In this document: positions 1 to 7,648 of the stretch, piece by piece
How positions within the stretch are numbered: position 1 is the stretch's first letter
Layout: each line of letters begins with the position of its first letter
DNA from: Cerasibacillus terrae
GTDB lineage: Bacteria > Bacillota > Bacilli > Bacillales > Amphibacillaceae
Direction of reading: 5' to 3'
Assembly: GCF_008039555.1 (NCBI RefSeq)
Contig: NZ_VDUW01000003.1
Location: 124,001 to 188,000 of the forward strand
DNA length: 64,000 bases
The notes under the pieces: generated by a model
What the model was told of the DNA's origin: nothing
Database searches by the model: none
Seen by the model: only the letters and a program-made list of their open reading frames with translations
Program-made: the position numbers and the translations under genes

Positions 1-2
1 TT

Positions 3-158
3 AATCTGACAGATACAGGATGGACAATGGGAAATATATCAATTATGGTTAGTGTGTTTTTTATTATCCCAGTTATGTTAAATTATGCTCTTATTTATAT
101 CTTTTCTAAGAAATATCAGATTATTACAAATGACGATTATAAATTAGATTTTGAATAA
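3..158 (+). CDS. C-terminal end of a membrane protein (5' part outside window)
   Basis: The frame is open from the window edge and stops at a TAA, giving 51 residues. A hydrophobic stretch (about residues 14-34, with FFIIPVMLNYALIYIF) is followed by a charged cytoplasmic-looking tail ending in DYKLDFE. This is the usual end of a polytopic membrane protein, but nothing visible identifies the family. It is followed by a good hairpin terminator. The frame is convincing because it keeps a clean membrane profile; the function is unknown. Confidence 0.5.
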   Translation, partial: NLTDTGWTMGNISIMVSVFFIIPVMLNYALIYIFSKKYQIITNDDYKLDFE

Positions 159-228
159 TATTGTGGTGTATTTGAATCCCAATATAAAAACGGTGTGATG
201 ATAAAAGAAGATAAAAAATAGACTATTA

Positions 229-260
229 AAGACTGAATCTTTCAGGATTTGGTCTTTTCT
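229..260 (+). terminator. Intrinsic terminator of the leading partial gene
   Basis: An 11-bp stem (AAGACTGAATC with GATTTGGTCTT, two G-U pairs) with a 6-nt loop is followed by a short T-rich run. Confidence 0.7.
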
Positions 261-348
261 AGTATTTTTTAAAAAACATTCTTTATTAAAATTTTCTTCC
301 ATAAAAGATGTTGATGCATTATATTTGGATATAGAAAGGAGTGAAAAA

Positions 349-801
349 ATGGAATTACACACAGACAGATTAAGGGTCATTCCTTGCACAAATGAGCTTT
401 TATCAACCATTTCAACAGAGGACTATGAGATTGGTCCCCATATAAATCTGTATGTAGAGAAATTAGAAGAGGACTCCGCTTTATTAGGTTGGGGTGTATG
501 GTTTGTTTTTGACAAAGGAGACAGAGTGATAGGAGATATTGGTTTTAAAGGAAAACCAAATGGCGAAAACACGGTTGAAATAGGATATGGAATTGTCCCT
601 ATCGCACAAAATAAAGGTTATGCAACAGAAGCAGTACAAGCATTAATAGATTGGGCATTTTCAACTGGAAATGTGGAAAGAATTGTTGCAGAATGTAGGC
701 ATGATAATCTTCCATCCATTAGGGTGCTAGAAAAGTTACAAATGACTAGAGTTAAGTTAGTGAATGGACTATTAAAGTGGGAATTAACATCAAATCCATG
801 A
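349..801 (+). CDS. GNAT family N-acetyltransferase (RimJ/RimL-like)
   Basis: A 150-residue protein with the plan of the Acetyltransf_3 (RimJ/RimL) group. It starts MELHTDRLRVIP, has the IGDIGFKG strand at mid-length, the acetyl-CoA binding motif QNKGYATEA (Q/RxxGxG/A type) at about residue 93, and the C-terminal NLPSIRVLEKLQM helix typical of the fold. The ATG is chosen because AAAGGAG lies 8 nt upstream; an in-frame TTG 24 nt earlier has no site. The protein should transfer an acetyl group from acetyl-CoA to an amine, either a protein N-terminus or a small molecule. The substrate cannot be read from the sequence. It stands alone. Confidence 0.85.
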   Translation: MELHTDRLRVIPCTNELLSTISTEDYEIGPHINLYVEKLEEDSALLGWGVWFVFDKGDRVIGDIGFKGKPNGENTVEIGYGIVPIAQNKGYATEAVQALIDWAFSTGNVERIVAECRHDNLPSIRVLEKLQMTRVKLVNGLLKWELTSNP

Positions 802-1043
802 GGTGTTTTTAAAGGAATGTTATGTTGTATCAATGGGAAATATAACACATTCATTCGGCATGCTATTATTTAGGGCTTGCGAACAAATGTACCATGATTT
901 GGTAAAATACATACATTATAAATGAACGATGAAAATCAAAGATTCGAGGGAATTTATGGGGACAAATTTTGTGAGAAAAAATCTGTTTATAAATGAAATA
1001 AGTTCAACTAGTTGACAAAGGAAAGTTACCCATTATATAATTG

Positions 1044-1057
1044 TCTCGAATTCGAGA
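1044..1057. promoter_or_regulatory. MhqR-type operator upstream of mhqR
   Basis: A perfect 14-bp palindrome TCTCGAATTCGAGA lies 20 bp before the regulator start. It matches the published B. subtilis MhqR operator pattern (ATCTCGAATTCGAGAT). The same TCTCG-N4-CGAGA frame recurs upstream of the WrbA-like gene at 3448. Confidence 0.85.
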
Positions 1058-1077
1058 TAATAAAAAGGATGATAGTC

Positions 1078-1533
1078 ATGAATAATCAACACAAAAATGA
1101 ACAAGAAGAACAATTATCTTTAAAGTTATTTATTGTTTTGACTCGAGCTTTAGAATCAATTAAAAGACGTGTTGAGGAAGATATAAAATGTTTAGGACTA
1201 AATCCCACTGAATTTGCAGTTCTTGAGTTGATTTATAGTAAAGGTGACCAACCAATCCAAAAAATTGGCCAAAAGGTCTTAATTGCTAGCAGTAGTATTA
1301 CGTATGTGGTAGATAAATTGGAGAAGAAAAATTTATTAAAGAGAAAACCTTGTCCAAAGGATCGTCGTATCACATATGCAACAATAACAGAAGAAGGAAC
1401 AAAGTTTATGGATGATGTTTTTCCTAAACACAAACAGGCAATTAAAGAGATATTTGCTGGTTTAGACGTTAATGAAAAAAAGGTTATGATTCAACAGTTA
1501 AAAAAATTAGGATATTACGCAGAGAGTCTTTAA
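1078..1533 (+). CDS. mhqR: MarR-family repressor, MhqR type
   Basis: A 151-residue winged-helix protein of the MarR family. The recognition region is visible as GDQPIQKIGQKVLIASSSITYVVDKLEKK, seen in pieces, followed by the wing motif RKPCPKDRRITYATIT. B. subtilis MhqR represses dioxygenase and esterase genes until quinones or phenolics arrive. Here the next genes are exactly such a dioxygenase and esterase, and an MhqR-like palindrome sits in its own promoter, so autoregulation is likely. The ATG with AAAAGGATG 9 nt upstream is preferred over ATG 1069 and an upstream TTG. A Cys (in KRKPCPKDR) lies in the wing. The assignment rests on family, operator and neighbours together. Confidence 0.85.
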   Translation: MNNQHKNEQEEQLSLKLFIVLTRALESIKRRVEEDIKCLGLNPTEFAVLELIYSKGDQPIQKIGQKVLIASSSITYVVDKLEKKNLLKRKPCPKDRRITYATITEEGTKFMDDVFPKHKQAIKEIFAGLDVNEKKVMIQQLKKLGYYAESL

Positions 1534-1548
1534 TTTTTTTAAATATTT

Positions 1549-1562
1549 ATCTCGATTTCGTA
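1549..1562. promoter_or_regulatory. Degenerate MhqR-like site downstream of mhqR
   Basis: TCTCGATTTCGTAA keeps the left half of the TCTCG-N4-CGAGA operator but only the CG of the right half. It lies before the dioxygenase gene, so it may be a weak operator for mhqA, or chance. Confidence 0.4.
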
Positions 1563-1618
1563 ATATATTAATTAAGGATAATTTCATTCGATAATCATAT
1601 CCTTTAAGTTCCAGTTTA

Positions 1619-1742
1619 TCTTTGCGGCGTTACGAATACCCCTGCTTCTTTAGGTGGGAAAAGTTATGCCAAACTTCGAAATAAGTGTGACTAAGATTCA
1701 GGTGAAATAAAAACTCTATCTGAACGAAGTCTTCTTTATATT
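1619..1742 (+). repeat. Two-hairpin dispersed repeat, copy A
   Basis: First hairpin: GGCGTTAC pairs with GTTATGCC around an inner ACCCCT/AGGTGG stem. It is followed by the linker CTTCGAA. Second hairpin: TTCAGGTGAAAT, loop, ACTCTATCTGAA, closed by GACT/AGTC and ending TCTTCTTTAT. The layout is shared with copies at 7551, 31424 and 41616. Confidence 0.75.
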
Positions 1743-1794
1743 TCATATCACGTAATACACTTCTTAATGGAAAAAGTAGGAGGGAAATGATTTG

Positions 1795-2733
1795 ATGAGT
1801 AAAACAAGTGGAATTCATCATATTACGGCAATAGTAGGTCATCCACAAGAAAATATAGATTTTTATGCTGGTGTCTTAGGATTGCGTTTAGTAAAACGAA
1901 CAGTAAACTTTGATGACCCAGGTACTTATCATCTCTACTTTGGTAATAAGGGAGGTAATCCTGGGACAATTATTACCTTTTTTCCATGGGCTGATGCATA
2001 TCCAGGGAAGATTGGTGACGGTCAGGTAGGTGTTACCTCGTATGTTGTTCCTAAAGGAGCTATGGAATTTTGGGAACAACGATTAAATACATTTCATATT
2101 TCCTATACGAAAATAGAACGCTTTGGTGAATATGTTTTGAAATTTGTTGATCCACATGGGCTTCAGCTAGAAATTGTAGAAAGAGAAGAAGGGGAAATGA
2201 ATCCATGGGCTTTTGGTAGAATAACGCCAGCAGTAGCAATTAAAGGTTTTGGTGGAGCCACTTTGTATTCCGCCCATCCGAACAAAACAGCGGAATTATT
2301 AGAAAAGCTAATGGGCCTCGAACGTATTGGAGAGGAAGGAGACTATATTCGTTTCCGTTCATCAGCTGATATTGGAAATATCATTGATTTGAAAGTAACT
2401 CCAAAAGACAGAGGACATATGGGAGTTGGAACAGTTCATCATATTGCATGGCGAGCGACGGATGACAATGATCAATTGAAATGGCAGAGAAAAATGGCAG
2501 CAAATGGGTATCGTGTCACTCCTGTCCAGGATAGAAATTATTTTAATTCTATTTACTTCAAGGAACATGGAGAGATTTTATTTGAAATTGCAACAGACCC
2601 TCCTGGTTTCTCACATGATGAGTCAGAGGAAACGATGGGAGAAAAACTAATGTTACCAGTGCAATATGAACAATATAGAGAACAACTTGAACGTCGTTTG
2701 ATACCAATTAGAATAAAAGAATTGGATTCATAA
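1795..2733 (+). CDS. mhqA: Ring-cleaving dioxygenase (MhqA/MhqE/MhqO family, two VOC domains)
   Basis: A 312-residue glyoxalase/bleomycin-resistance fold protein made of two VOC modules (about 5-135 and 150-285). The N-terminal GIHHITAIVG carries a metal-ligand His, the second module has VHHIAW, and the late ILFEIATD supplies the usual Glu ligand. These match the extradiol-type MhqA/E/O proteins, thought to open hydroquinone rings after thiol adduct formation. It lies directly behind mhqR and ahead of the esterase. AGGAGGG serves either the ATG used here or a TTG one codon earlier. A two-hairpin repeat separates it from mhqR. The exact substrate is inferred from B. subtilis. Confidence 0.85.
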   Translation: MSKTSGIHHITAIVGHPQENIDFYAGVLGLRLVKRTVNFDDPGTYHLYFGNKGGNPGTIITFFPWADAYPGKIGDGQVGVTSYVVPKGAMEFWEQRLNTFHISYTKIERFGEYVLKFVDPHGLQLEIVEREEGEMNPWAFGRITPAVAIKGFGGATLYSAHPNKTAELLEKLMGLERIGEEGDYIRFRSSADIGNIIDLKVTPKDRGHMGVGTVHHIAWRATDDNDQLKWQRKMAANGYRVTPVQDRNYFNSIYFKEHGEILFEIATDPPGFSHDESEETMGEKLMLPVQYEQYREQLERRLIPIRIKELDS

Positions 2734-2796
2734 TGTCAAAGGGAATTTTCTGTTGTAAATATGTAAAGGGTAATCAGTGTTTAAGGGGGATAAGGA

Positions 2797-3399
2797 ATGA
2801 AGCATATATTCAATAAGGGAACAAATCCTAAAAAGACAACATTCCTATTACTTCATGGCACGGGGGGAAGTGAATCCGATTTATTACCAATTGCACAAAG
2901 AATCGATGAAAAAGCTTCCATATTAAGTGTTCGAGGTAATGTATTAGAAAATGGAATGCCACGTTTTTTTAAAAGATTAAGAGAAGGAGTATTTGATGAA
3001 GAAGATCTGATATTCCGTACGAAAGAATTAAATCAGTTTCTTGATGATGCAGCTAAAACATATGATTTTGACAGAAATAATGTGACTGCCGTCGGTTATT
3101 CGAACGGAGCGAATATTGCTGCGAGTCTGTTATTTCACTATCAAGATGCGTTAAAAGGCGCTATATTACATCATCCAATGGTTCCTAGAAGAGGAATGGT
3201 ACTGCCAGATTTATCAGGGAAATCTGTGTTTATCGGTGCCGGTGTAAATGATCCAATTTGTTCGTCAGAAGAATCTTTAGAACTTCAAGACTTATTTGAA
3301 GCAGCAAATGCTGATGTGCAGATTCATTGGGAAACCAGGGGACATCAATTGACAGGAACAGAAATTGAAGCTGCACGTAAATGGTATATGTCTTTATAG
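2797..3399 (+). CDS. mhqD: Carboxylesterase/hydrolase, MhqD-like
   Basis: A 200-residue alpha/beta hydrolase of the phospholipase/carboxylesterase family. The oxyanion segment LLLHGTGGSE, the nucleophile elbow GYSNGA (Ser102), Asp152 (GVNDPI) and His183 (RGHQL) form a complete triad. In B. subtilis the esterase MhqD is co-regulated with the dioxygenases by MhqR, and the order here (repressor, dioxygenase, esterase) supports the same role in removing quinone- or phenol-derived products. The start has AAGGGGGATAAGG just upstream. It is probably co-transcribed with the dioxygenase 63 bp before it. Confidence 0.85.
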   Translation: MKHIFNKGTNPKKTTFLLLHGTGGSESDLLPIAQRIDEKASILSVRGNVLENGMPRFFKRLREGVFDEEDLIFRTKELNQFLDDAAKTYDFDRNNVTAVGYSNGANIAASLLFHYQDALKGAILHHPMVPRRGMVLPDLSGKSVFIGAGVNDPICSSEESLELQDLFEAANADVQIHWETRGHQLTGTEIEAARKWYMSL

Positions 3400-3447
3400 A
3401 ATGAAGTACTTTTTGAAAGAAAGAATGACAGTTTTTTTACTTTAAAG

Positions 3448-3461
3448 TCTCGAAAGCGAGA
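3448..3461. promoter_or_regulatory. MhqR-type operator upstream of the WrbA-like gene
   Basis: TCTCGAAAGCGAGA keeps both 5-bp arms of the mhqR operator (TCTCG-N4-CGAGA) with a different centre. It lies about 180 bp before the quinone reductase start and indicates that this gene belongs to the same regulon. Confidence 0.75.
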
Positions 3462-3640
3462 TGTATGAATTAGAAATGATAATAAAATTCCTATAGATGG
3501 GAATAAGAAAGATATAACGTATTGAATTGCTCAATTTCTATAAAGGTGGTGGTTATAGCAGATAATACTTTCAAACAAAAAACATAATTATTATATATTC
3601 TTATACACATTTATTTAGAAAATCAGAGGAGATGGATAAA

Positions 3641-4252
3641 ATGGAAAATGTAAAATTAGCGGTAATATTTTATAGTATGGGTGGAACAAACTATCAGTTA
3701 GCAAAATGGGCTGCAGAAGGTGCGAAGGAAATCGGTGCTGAGGTAAAAGTATTAAAAGTAGAAGAACTAGCACCAGAATCTGTTATTGAAGCAAATGAAG
3801 GATGGAAAGCAACTGTCGAAGCAACGAAAGATGTTCCAGTAGCAACATCCGAAGATTTAGAATGGGCAGATGCGATTATATTTAGTGTTCCAACACGTTT
3901 TGGAAACATTCCATCACAAATGAAACAGTTCCTTGATATACAAGGTGGCCTATGGGCAAGTGGTAAAACAGTCAATAAAGTAGTAAGTGGGATGACTTCT
4001 GCACAAAATCCACATGGTGGTCAAGAAGCAACATTATTATCTTTATATACTTCCATGATGCATTGGGGTGCGATTATTGCTGCTCCTGGCTTTACTGACC
4101 CAGCAGTAATTGGTGCAGGTGGAAATCCATATGGAACAAGTGTATCAGTCAACCAAGATGGAGAAATGGTAGAAGATGTGGAAGCTGCTGTGAAGCACCA
4201 AGCAAAACGTACGGTCACAGTTGCTGAATGGGTGAAAAAAGGAAATCAATAA
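3641..4252 (+). CDS. NAD(P)H:quinone oxidoreductase, WrbA/flavodoxin family
   Basis: A 203-residue flavodoxin-fold protein. The FMN phosphate loop is YSMGGTNYQLA at residues 12-22, the second FMN contact region is VPTRFGNIPSQMKQFLD, and the third is SAQNPHGGQEATLLSLYTSMMHWG, here quoted only as its start SAQNPHGGQ. These are the WrbA (type IV NQO) hallmarks. It should reduce quinones by two electrons and so avoid semiquinone formation. An MhqR-like operator upstream ties it to the preceding block. The second ATG is chosen because AGAGGAG is 9 nt from it but touches the first ATG. A strong terminator follows. Confidence 0.88.
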   Translation: MENVKLAVIFYSMGGTNYQLAKWAAEGAKEIGAEVKVLKVEELAPESVIEANEGWKATVEATKDVPVATSEDLEWADAIIFSVPTRFGNIPSQMKQFLDIQGGLWASGKTVNKVVSGMTSAQNPHGGQEATLLSLYTSMMHWGAIIAAPGFTDPAVIGAGGNPYGTSVSVNQDGEMVEDVEAAVKHQAKRTVTVAEWVKKGNQ

Positions 4253-4271
4253 GTATTTTATATTTCTAAAG

Positions 4272-4301
4272 GAGCCAATTGAAATTCGATTGGCTCTTTT
4301 C
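4272..4301 (+). terminator. Terminator of the quinone reductase gene
   Basis: GAGCCAAT and ATTGGCTC form a perfect 8-bp stem with a 9-nt loop, followed by TTTTCTCTTTT. Confidence 0.9.
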
Positions 4302-4484
4302 TCTTTTAGTACAATCAAATATCAGCAAATACATCAAAATACAATAACTAAATAGATTGAGGTGGATAATTTTAAAACACTCAAGAATAAAAATAGAAAT
4401 ACGATATGTTGAAGTGGGAATTATAGCTAAACAAATCAAGGGAAAAATGTATTTAATTTGATATCATAGGTGAAATTTTGACAA

Positions 4485-4652
4485 TTACATCTCTTGTAAT
4501 TTTAAAAATGCTAAACATGTCAGTCCAATTGATAATAAAATTATTGCACTATTTACCTCGATGTTTCCTAATACACTCAAAACTAGTGTGCTTATACCTG
4601 CTCCTAATGCTACCGCAATTAGTATAAGTTTAGTTAAGTTTTTTATTTTCAT
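4485..4652 (-). CDS. Small two-TM membrane protein, 55 aa
   Basis: An unlisted small gene. It starts at an ATG with AAGGAGGTAGATTTCA immediately upstream, an excellent ribosome binding site, and ends in TAA after 55 residues. The product starts MKIKNLTKLILIAVALGAG and has two hydrophobic helices (about 8-28 and 35-50) separated by GNIEVNS. Function is unknown; small helical-hairpin proteins of this kind are common in Bacillaceae. It lies between two convergent or tandem terminators, apparently as a monocistronic unit. Confidence 0.7.
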   Translation of the reverse strand: MKIKNLTKLILIAVALGAGISTLVLSVLGNIEVNSAIILLSIGLTCLAFLKLQEM

Positions 4653-4840
4653 TGAAATCTACCTCCTTCTATATATTTTATAAACGATATTGCAATCATT
4701 GTGTGTATTATTTCACATTCTTTCTATATATATTTTAACATGATGAACAGGACTTTACTTTTTACGGCAAAAAAATGAATAATTTTCAAAGTAGCGTGAA
4801 TGATATTTTAGTTGTACTCGAATATTATTAGGATTAAACG

Positions 4841-4872
4841 AAAAAATCCAGGTCTCCATTTAAGACCTAGAT
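4841..4872 (-). terminator. Terminator of the MFS transporter gene
   Basis: On the minus strand ATCTAGGTCT pairs with AGACCTGGAT around a 7-nt loop and runs into six T. Confidence 0.85.
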
Positions 4873-4929
4873 GTTTTAATGTTTAAATTTACAAATCTTT
4901 AGTAGTAATATAACTACTTATTGTTTGAC

Positions 4930-6279
4930 TTATACACGTTGACTAGCTTTTTTCGGTAGTTTTACAGTTAAGCCAACAATACCAATACAAACAACAAAGG
5001 AAACAATAATAACCATGTGAAAATGAGCATCATCGATATGCTTGCTAAATGCCATTCCAAGAAAACTTCCAGATAAAATGGCACCTAAGTAACGGCTTGT
5101 TTGAAACAGGCCAGATGCTGTACCTGTTTTTTCCTTATCGACATGTTCATAAAGAGCCATCTGTGCAGAGATATTGTTAAATCCATTGCTGATACCAAGA
5201 ATAGCCATGATAAAAATTAACCACAAAAGTGGAGATGCATCATTGTATGTTATTAATAGACCTGTTCCAACAAGAAGGAGTGTCGCACCGATAATCATCG
5301 ACAACTTGGATCCTTTTCTGTCGATTAATCGCCCAACAAAAGGTGTGATAAAGACACTAAATCCTGCAAGTGCAAGCATGATTAATCCTGTATGTTCTTC
5401 GCTGTAACCACGAACTTGTTGTAAGAGAGTAGGGAGCCCGAAAAAATAATTATAATACACTGCGTTTATTAGGATAAAGATGAGGTAAATTAAGTTTACA
5501 TTTTTATTTCTTTGAAGTGCTTCTACATCAATAAAGGGCTCATGTTTTCTTTTCTCGATAAGAAAAAATAAAATTCCAGCTATGACACAGATAAATAATG
5601 CTGACCAGCGAATTTGTTCTGTAAGAGAAAGTAAGAATAGAATCAATCCCAGAATAGAAACAGTAAAAAGCAGGATTCCTGTGACATCAATCCGTTTTAA
5701 ATCAATATTTACTTTACTTGCCTTTGGTAAAATGAAAATTGCCATGACAAAAGCAATAATAATAATTGGGACATTAATCATAAATATGGCTGGCCAGTCC
5801 CACTCTGCAATAAGAAAACCACCGATTGCCGGTCCGAATGCTGCTGAGGTGGATGAAAAAACTGAAATAATAGCAATTGCCCGTGCTTGTTTTTCCGTAA
5901 TATGGGAACGAATCATACTCATTCCACTTGGAAATAAAGTAGAACTGCCAATTGCTTGCAGTGCTCTACACCCAAGTAAAAAGCCATAATTAGGAGAAAA
6001 GGGAGCCAAAAAGCAAGCAATTACTACTAATACTAGTCCAGTCATAAATAATCGTTTCGCCCCGAACATGTCACTTAATTTTCCCATCACTGGTTGTCCA
6101 GCTGCACTAGCAAGATAAAATATTGAAATTAGCCATGAAGCATCTGCAAACGTTAAAGCGAAATCATGTTGCATTTGCGTTAATGCAACGGAAATCATGG
6201 AGGAATTTAAAGGATTTAGTAAGGTTCCAAGTCCAATCGTTATTAATAATAACCAAGGGCTGTGTTTTATTTTCGTCAT
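4930..6279 (-). CDS. MFS drug-type efflux transporter
   Basis: A 449-residue polytopic protein with about 12-14 TM segments of the drug:H+ antiporter (EmrB/QacA-like) group. The loop 2-3 motif GKLSDMFGAKRLF (motif A, GxLaDrxGrkr) and the GPAIGGFL motif C of antiporters in TM5 are both visible. The protein starts MTKIKHSPWLLLITIGLGTLLNPLNS. GGGTGATGAA precedes the ATG. Substrate is unknown. A palindrome TATGTA-N8-TACATA in the upstream region (6302-6321) could be an operator for an unlinked regulator. The C-terminus ends in KKASQRV. Confidence 0.85.
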   Translation of the reverse strand: MTKIKHSPWLLLITIGLGTLLNPLNSSMISVALTQMQHDFALTFADASWLISIFYLASAAGQPVMGKLSDMFGAKRLFMTGLVLVVIACFLAPFSPNYGFLLGCRALQAIGSSTLFPSGMSMIRSHITEKQARAIAIISVFSSTSAAFGPAIGGFLIAEWDWPAIFMINVPIIIIAFVMAIFILPKASKVNIDLKRIDVTGILLFTVSILGLILFLLSLTEQIRWSALFICVIAGILFFLIEKRKHEPFIDVEALQRNKNVNLIYLIFILINAVYYNYFFGLPTLLQQVRGYSEEHTGLIMLALAGFSVFITPFVGRLIDRKGSKLSMIIGATLLLVGTGLLITYNDASPLLWLIFIMAILGISNGFNNISAQMALYEHVDKEKTGTASGLFQTSRYLGAILSGSFLGMAFSKHIDDAHFHMVIIVSFVVCIGIVGLTVKLPKKASQRV

Positions 6280-6509
6280 TTCATCACCCGAATTTTCATA
6301 TATGTATTCTGTACTACATACTATCTTTTCCCTGTTTTTGTAAATCTTACCTTATATACATAATTTATTTATTATTTCTATTATTACATTAAATTATTTC
6401 TAAAAAAGTGTTTTATTTAAGATAAAGTGTAATAAATTCAAATTATATAACTTAGTAGGAAATTACATTGTTCAATGCTAATTTTAGAATGGTAATAAAA
6501 AAGGAAGAA
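6280..6509. other. Intergenic stretch upstream of the MFS gene
   Basis: Very AT-rich and without a convincing reading frame. The only structure I see is TATGTATTCTGTACTACATA at 6302-6321, an imperfect palindrome with TATGTA/TACATA ends, close enough to the MFS start to be an operator or leader hairpin. Confidence 0.35.
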
Positions 6510-6550
6510 GCTCACATACAAGATGTACTCTATATTCTTAGTATGTGAGC
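6510..6550. terminator. Hairpin terminator at the end of the cupin gene
   Basis: GCTCACATAC and GTATGTGAGC form a perfect 10-bp stem. T-rich tracts follow on both strands, so it can serve the cupin gene on the minus strand. Confidence 0.8.
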
Positions 6551-6597
6551 TTTAATTTTAATTGCAAATTTTGCAAAACGTTTGTGCGTCTTATTGA

Positions 6598-7173
6598 TTA
6601 TTGTCCATGTTTTTCATGTTCTATGTCATCTGCCTTTGTTTGATGAATAGTACCAAATGGATGCTCTGGTGGAGCATAGATGCTGTAAAGTTTAAGTGGT
6701 TTGTTTCCAGTGTTTACTAGGTTATGCCACTTTCCAGCTGGTACCATGATGGCATCATTATTATATACATATCTTTCAAAACTTAAATCATCTTTCGTAT
6801 CGCCCATCTGAACAACTCCTTGGCCCTCCTCAATACGTAAGAATTGATCAGTATTAGGGTGTACTTCTAGCCCAACATCCTCTCCGACATCAATACTCAT
6901 CAATGTAACTTGTAAATGTTCACCAGTCCATATTGCTGTGCGGAATGTATTATTTCTTTTAGCAGCCTCCTCAATATTGATAACAAATGGATTATTTCCA
7001 TAGTCTTTTAATCTGTTTTCATTTGTGGGTGATGCATACCCATGCAGTTTGGCATATTCTATTTCATCGGCAAAAGTCCAGGACCTCATTAATCTGCTAT
7101 CCCCATTATACATCGGAAAATAGATGTAATAAGGACATGGATATACATGTGGAATATAGTACAAGTTGCTCAT
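6598..7173 (-). CDS. Cupin-domain protein
   Basis: A 191-residue protein with one cupin barrel at about residues 85-170. Motif 1 is GLEVHPNTDQFLRIEEGQG (His and Glu metal ligands visible, second His replaced by Asn/Thr spacing), and motif 2 is VPAGKWHNLVNTG. The N-terminus (YYIPHVYPCPYYIYFP) is rich in Tyr and Pro, as in several spore-coat-associated Bacillus cupins, but a coat role is only a guess. It resembles the mannose-6-phosphate isomerase-like cupins annotated in Bacillus without an assigned reaction. GAAAGGAATGAGC contains the ribosome binding site. Confidence 0.8.
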   Translation of the reverse strand: MSNLYYIPHVYPCPYYIYFPMYNGDSRLMRSWTFADEIEYAKLHGYASPTNENRLKDYGNNPFVINIEEAAKRNNTFRTAIWTGEHLQVTLMSIDVGEDVGLEVHPNTDQFLRIEEGQGVVQMGDTKDDLSFERYVYNNDAIMVPAGKWHNLVNTGNKPLKLYSIYAPPEHPFGTIHQTKADDIEHEKHGQ

Positions 7174-7299
7174 TCCTTTCTCAGTTTTATAACATATTCT
7201 ATGTGATGGAATTGGGAGTGTGCCCGGGGTATCATATAGATCTAGCTTACCTCTTAATGGAAAATTCCTATTTGATAATAGTAAGTAGGAATTTTAAAA

Positions 7300-7515
7300 A
7301 AAACAATCTTTTTGGGTGACCGTTTTTCTGTTCTTTTTGTGTTTGTGGTCATTAAAAACAGTTTGGATACCCAATTTCGTATTTAATTTGTATTTTCGGT
7401 CATCAAAAATCATTTGGTTGCCCAATTTTCTTCTTTTCATGTATTTATGGTCATCCAAATCCATTTGGATGACCGATTTCGTGTCTTTTTTGCATTTTCG
7501 GTCGTCCAATCTTAT
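7300..7515. repeat. 51-bp minisatellite 1 (about 4 units)
   Basis: GGTC-starting units recur at 7347, 7398, 7449 and 7500, exactly 51 bp apart, and a diverged unit precedes them. The best-kept unit contains a perfect 12-bp hairpin, GGTCATCCAAAT/ATTTGGATGACC, at 7449-7474. Both strands stay open as reading frames only because 51 is a multiple of three. Confidence 0.9.
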
Positions 7516-7550
7516 TTGATGTTTATGGTATTATATACAGGTGTAATAAA

Positions 7551-7609
7551 TAAGTGCGACTAAGGTTCAGGTGAAGTAAAAACTCCATCTGAACCAGGTC
7601 TTCTTTATT
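7551..7609 (+). repeat. Two-hairpin dispersed repeat, copy B (second hairpin only)
   Basis: AAGTGCGACTAA, then GGTTCAGGTGAAGT, loop, ACTCCATCTGAACC, ending TCTTCTTTAT. This is nearly identical to the second hairpin of copies A and C. The first hairpin is absent. Confidence 0.8.
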
Positions 7610-7648
7610 ATCTTATAAATTTAAAATAGGTTTAGGGGGGAACATACA

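Noticed and set aside
7294-7519. Open frames on both strands encoding a 17-residue repeat protein
   Set aside because: The frames are open only because the DNA unit is 51 bp and lacks stops. There is no good ribosome binding site, and the unit is a hairpin, which explains its conservation better.
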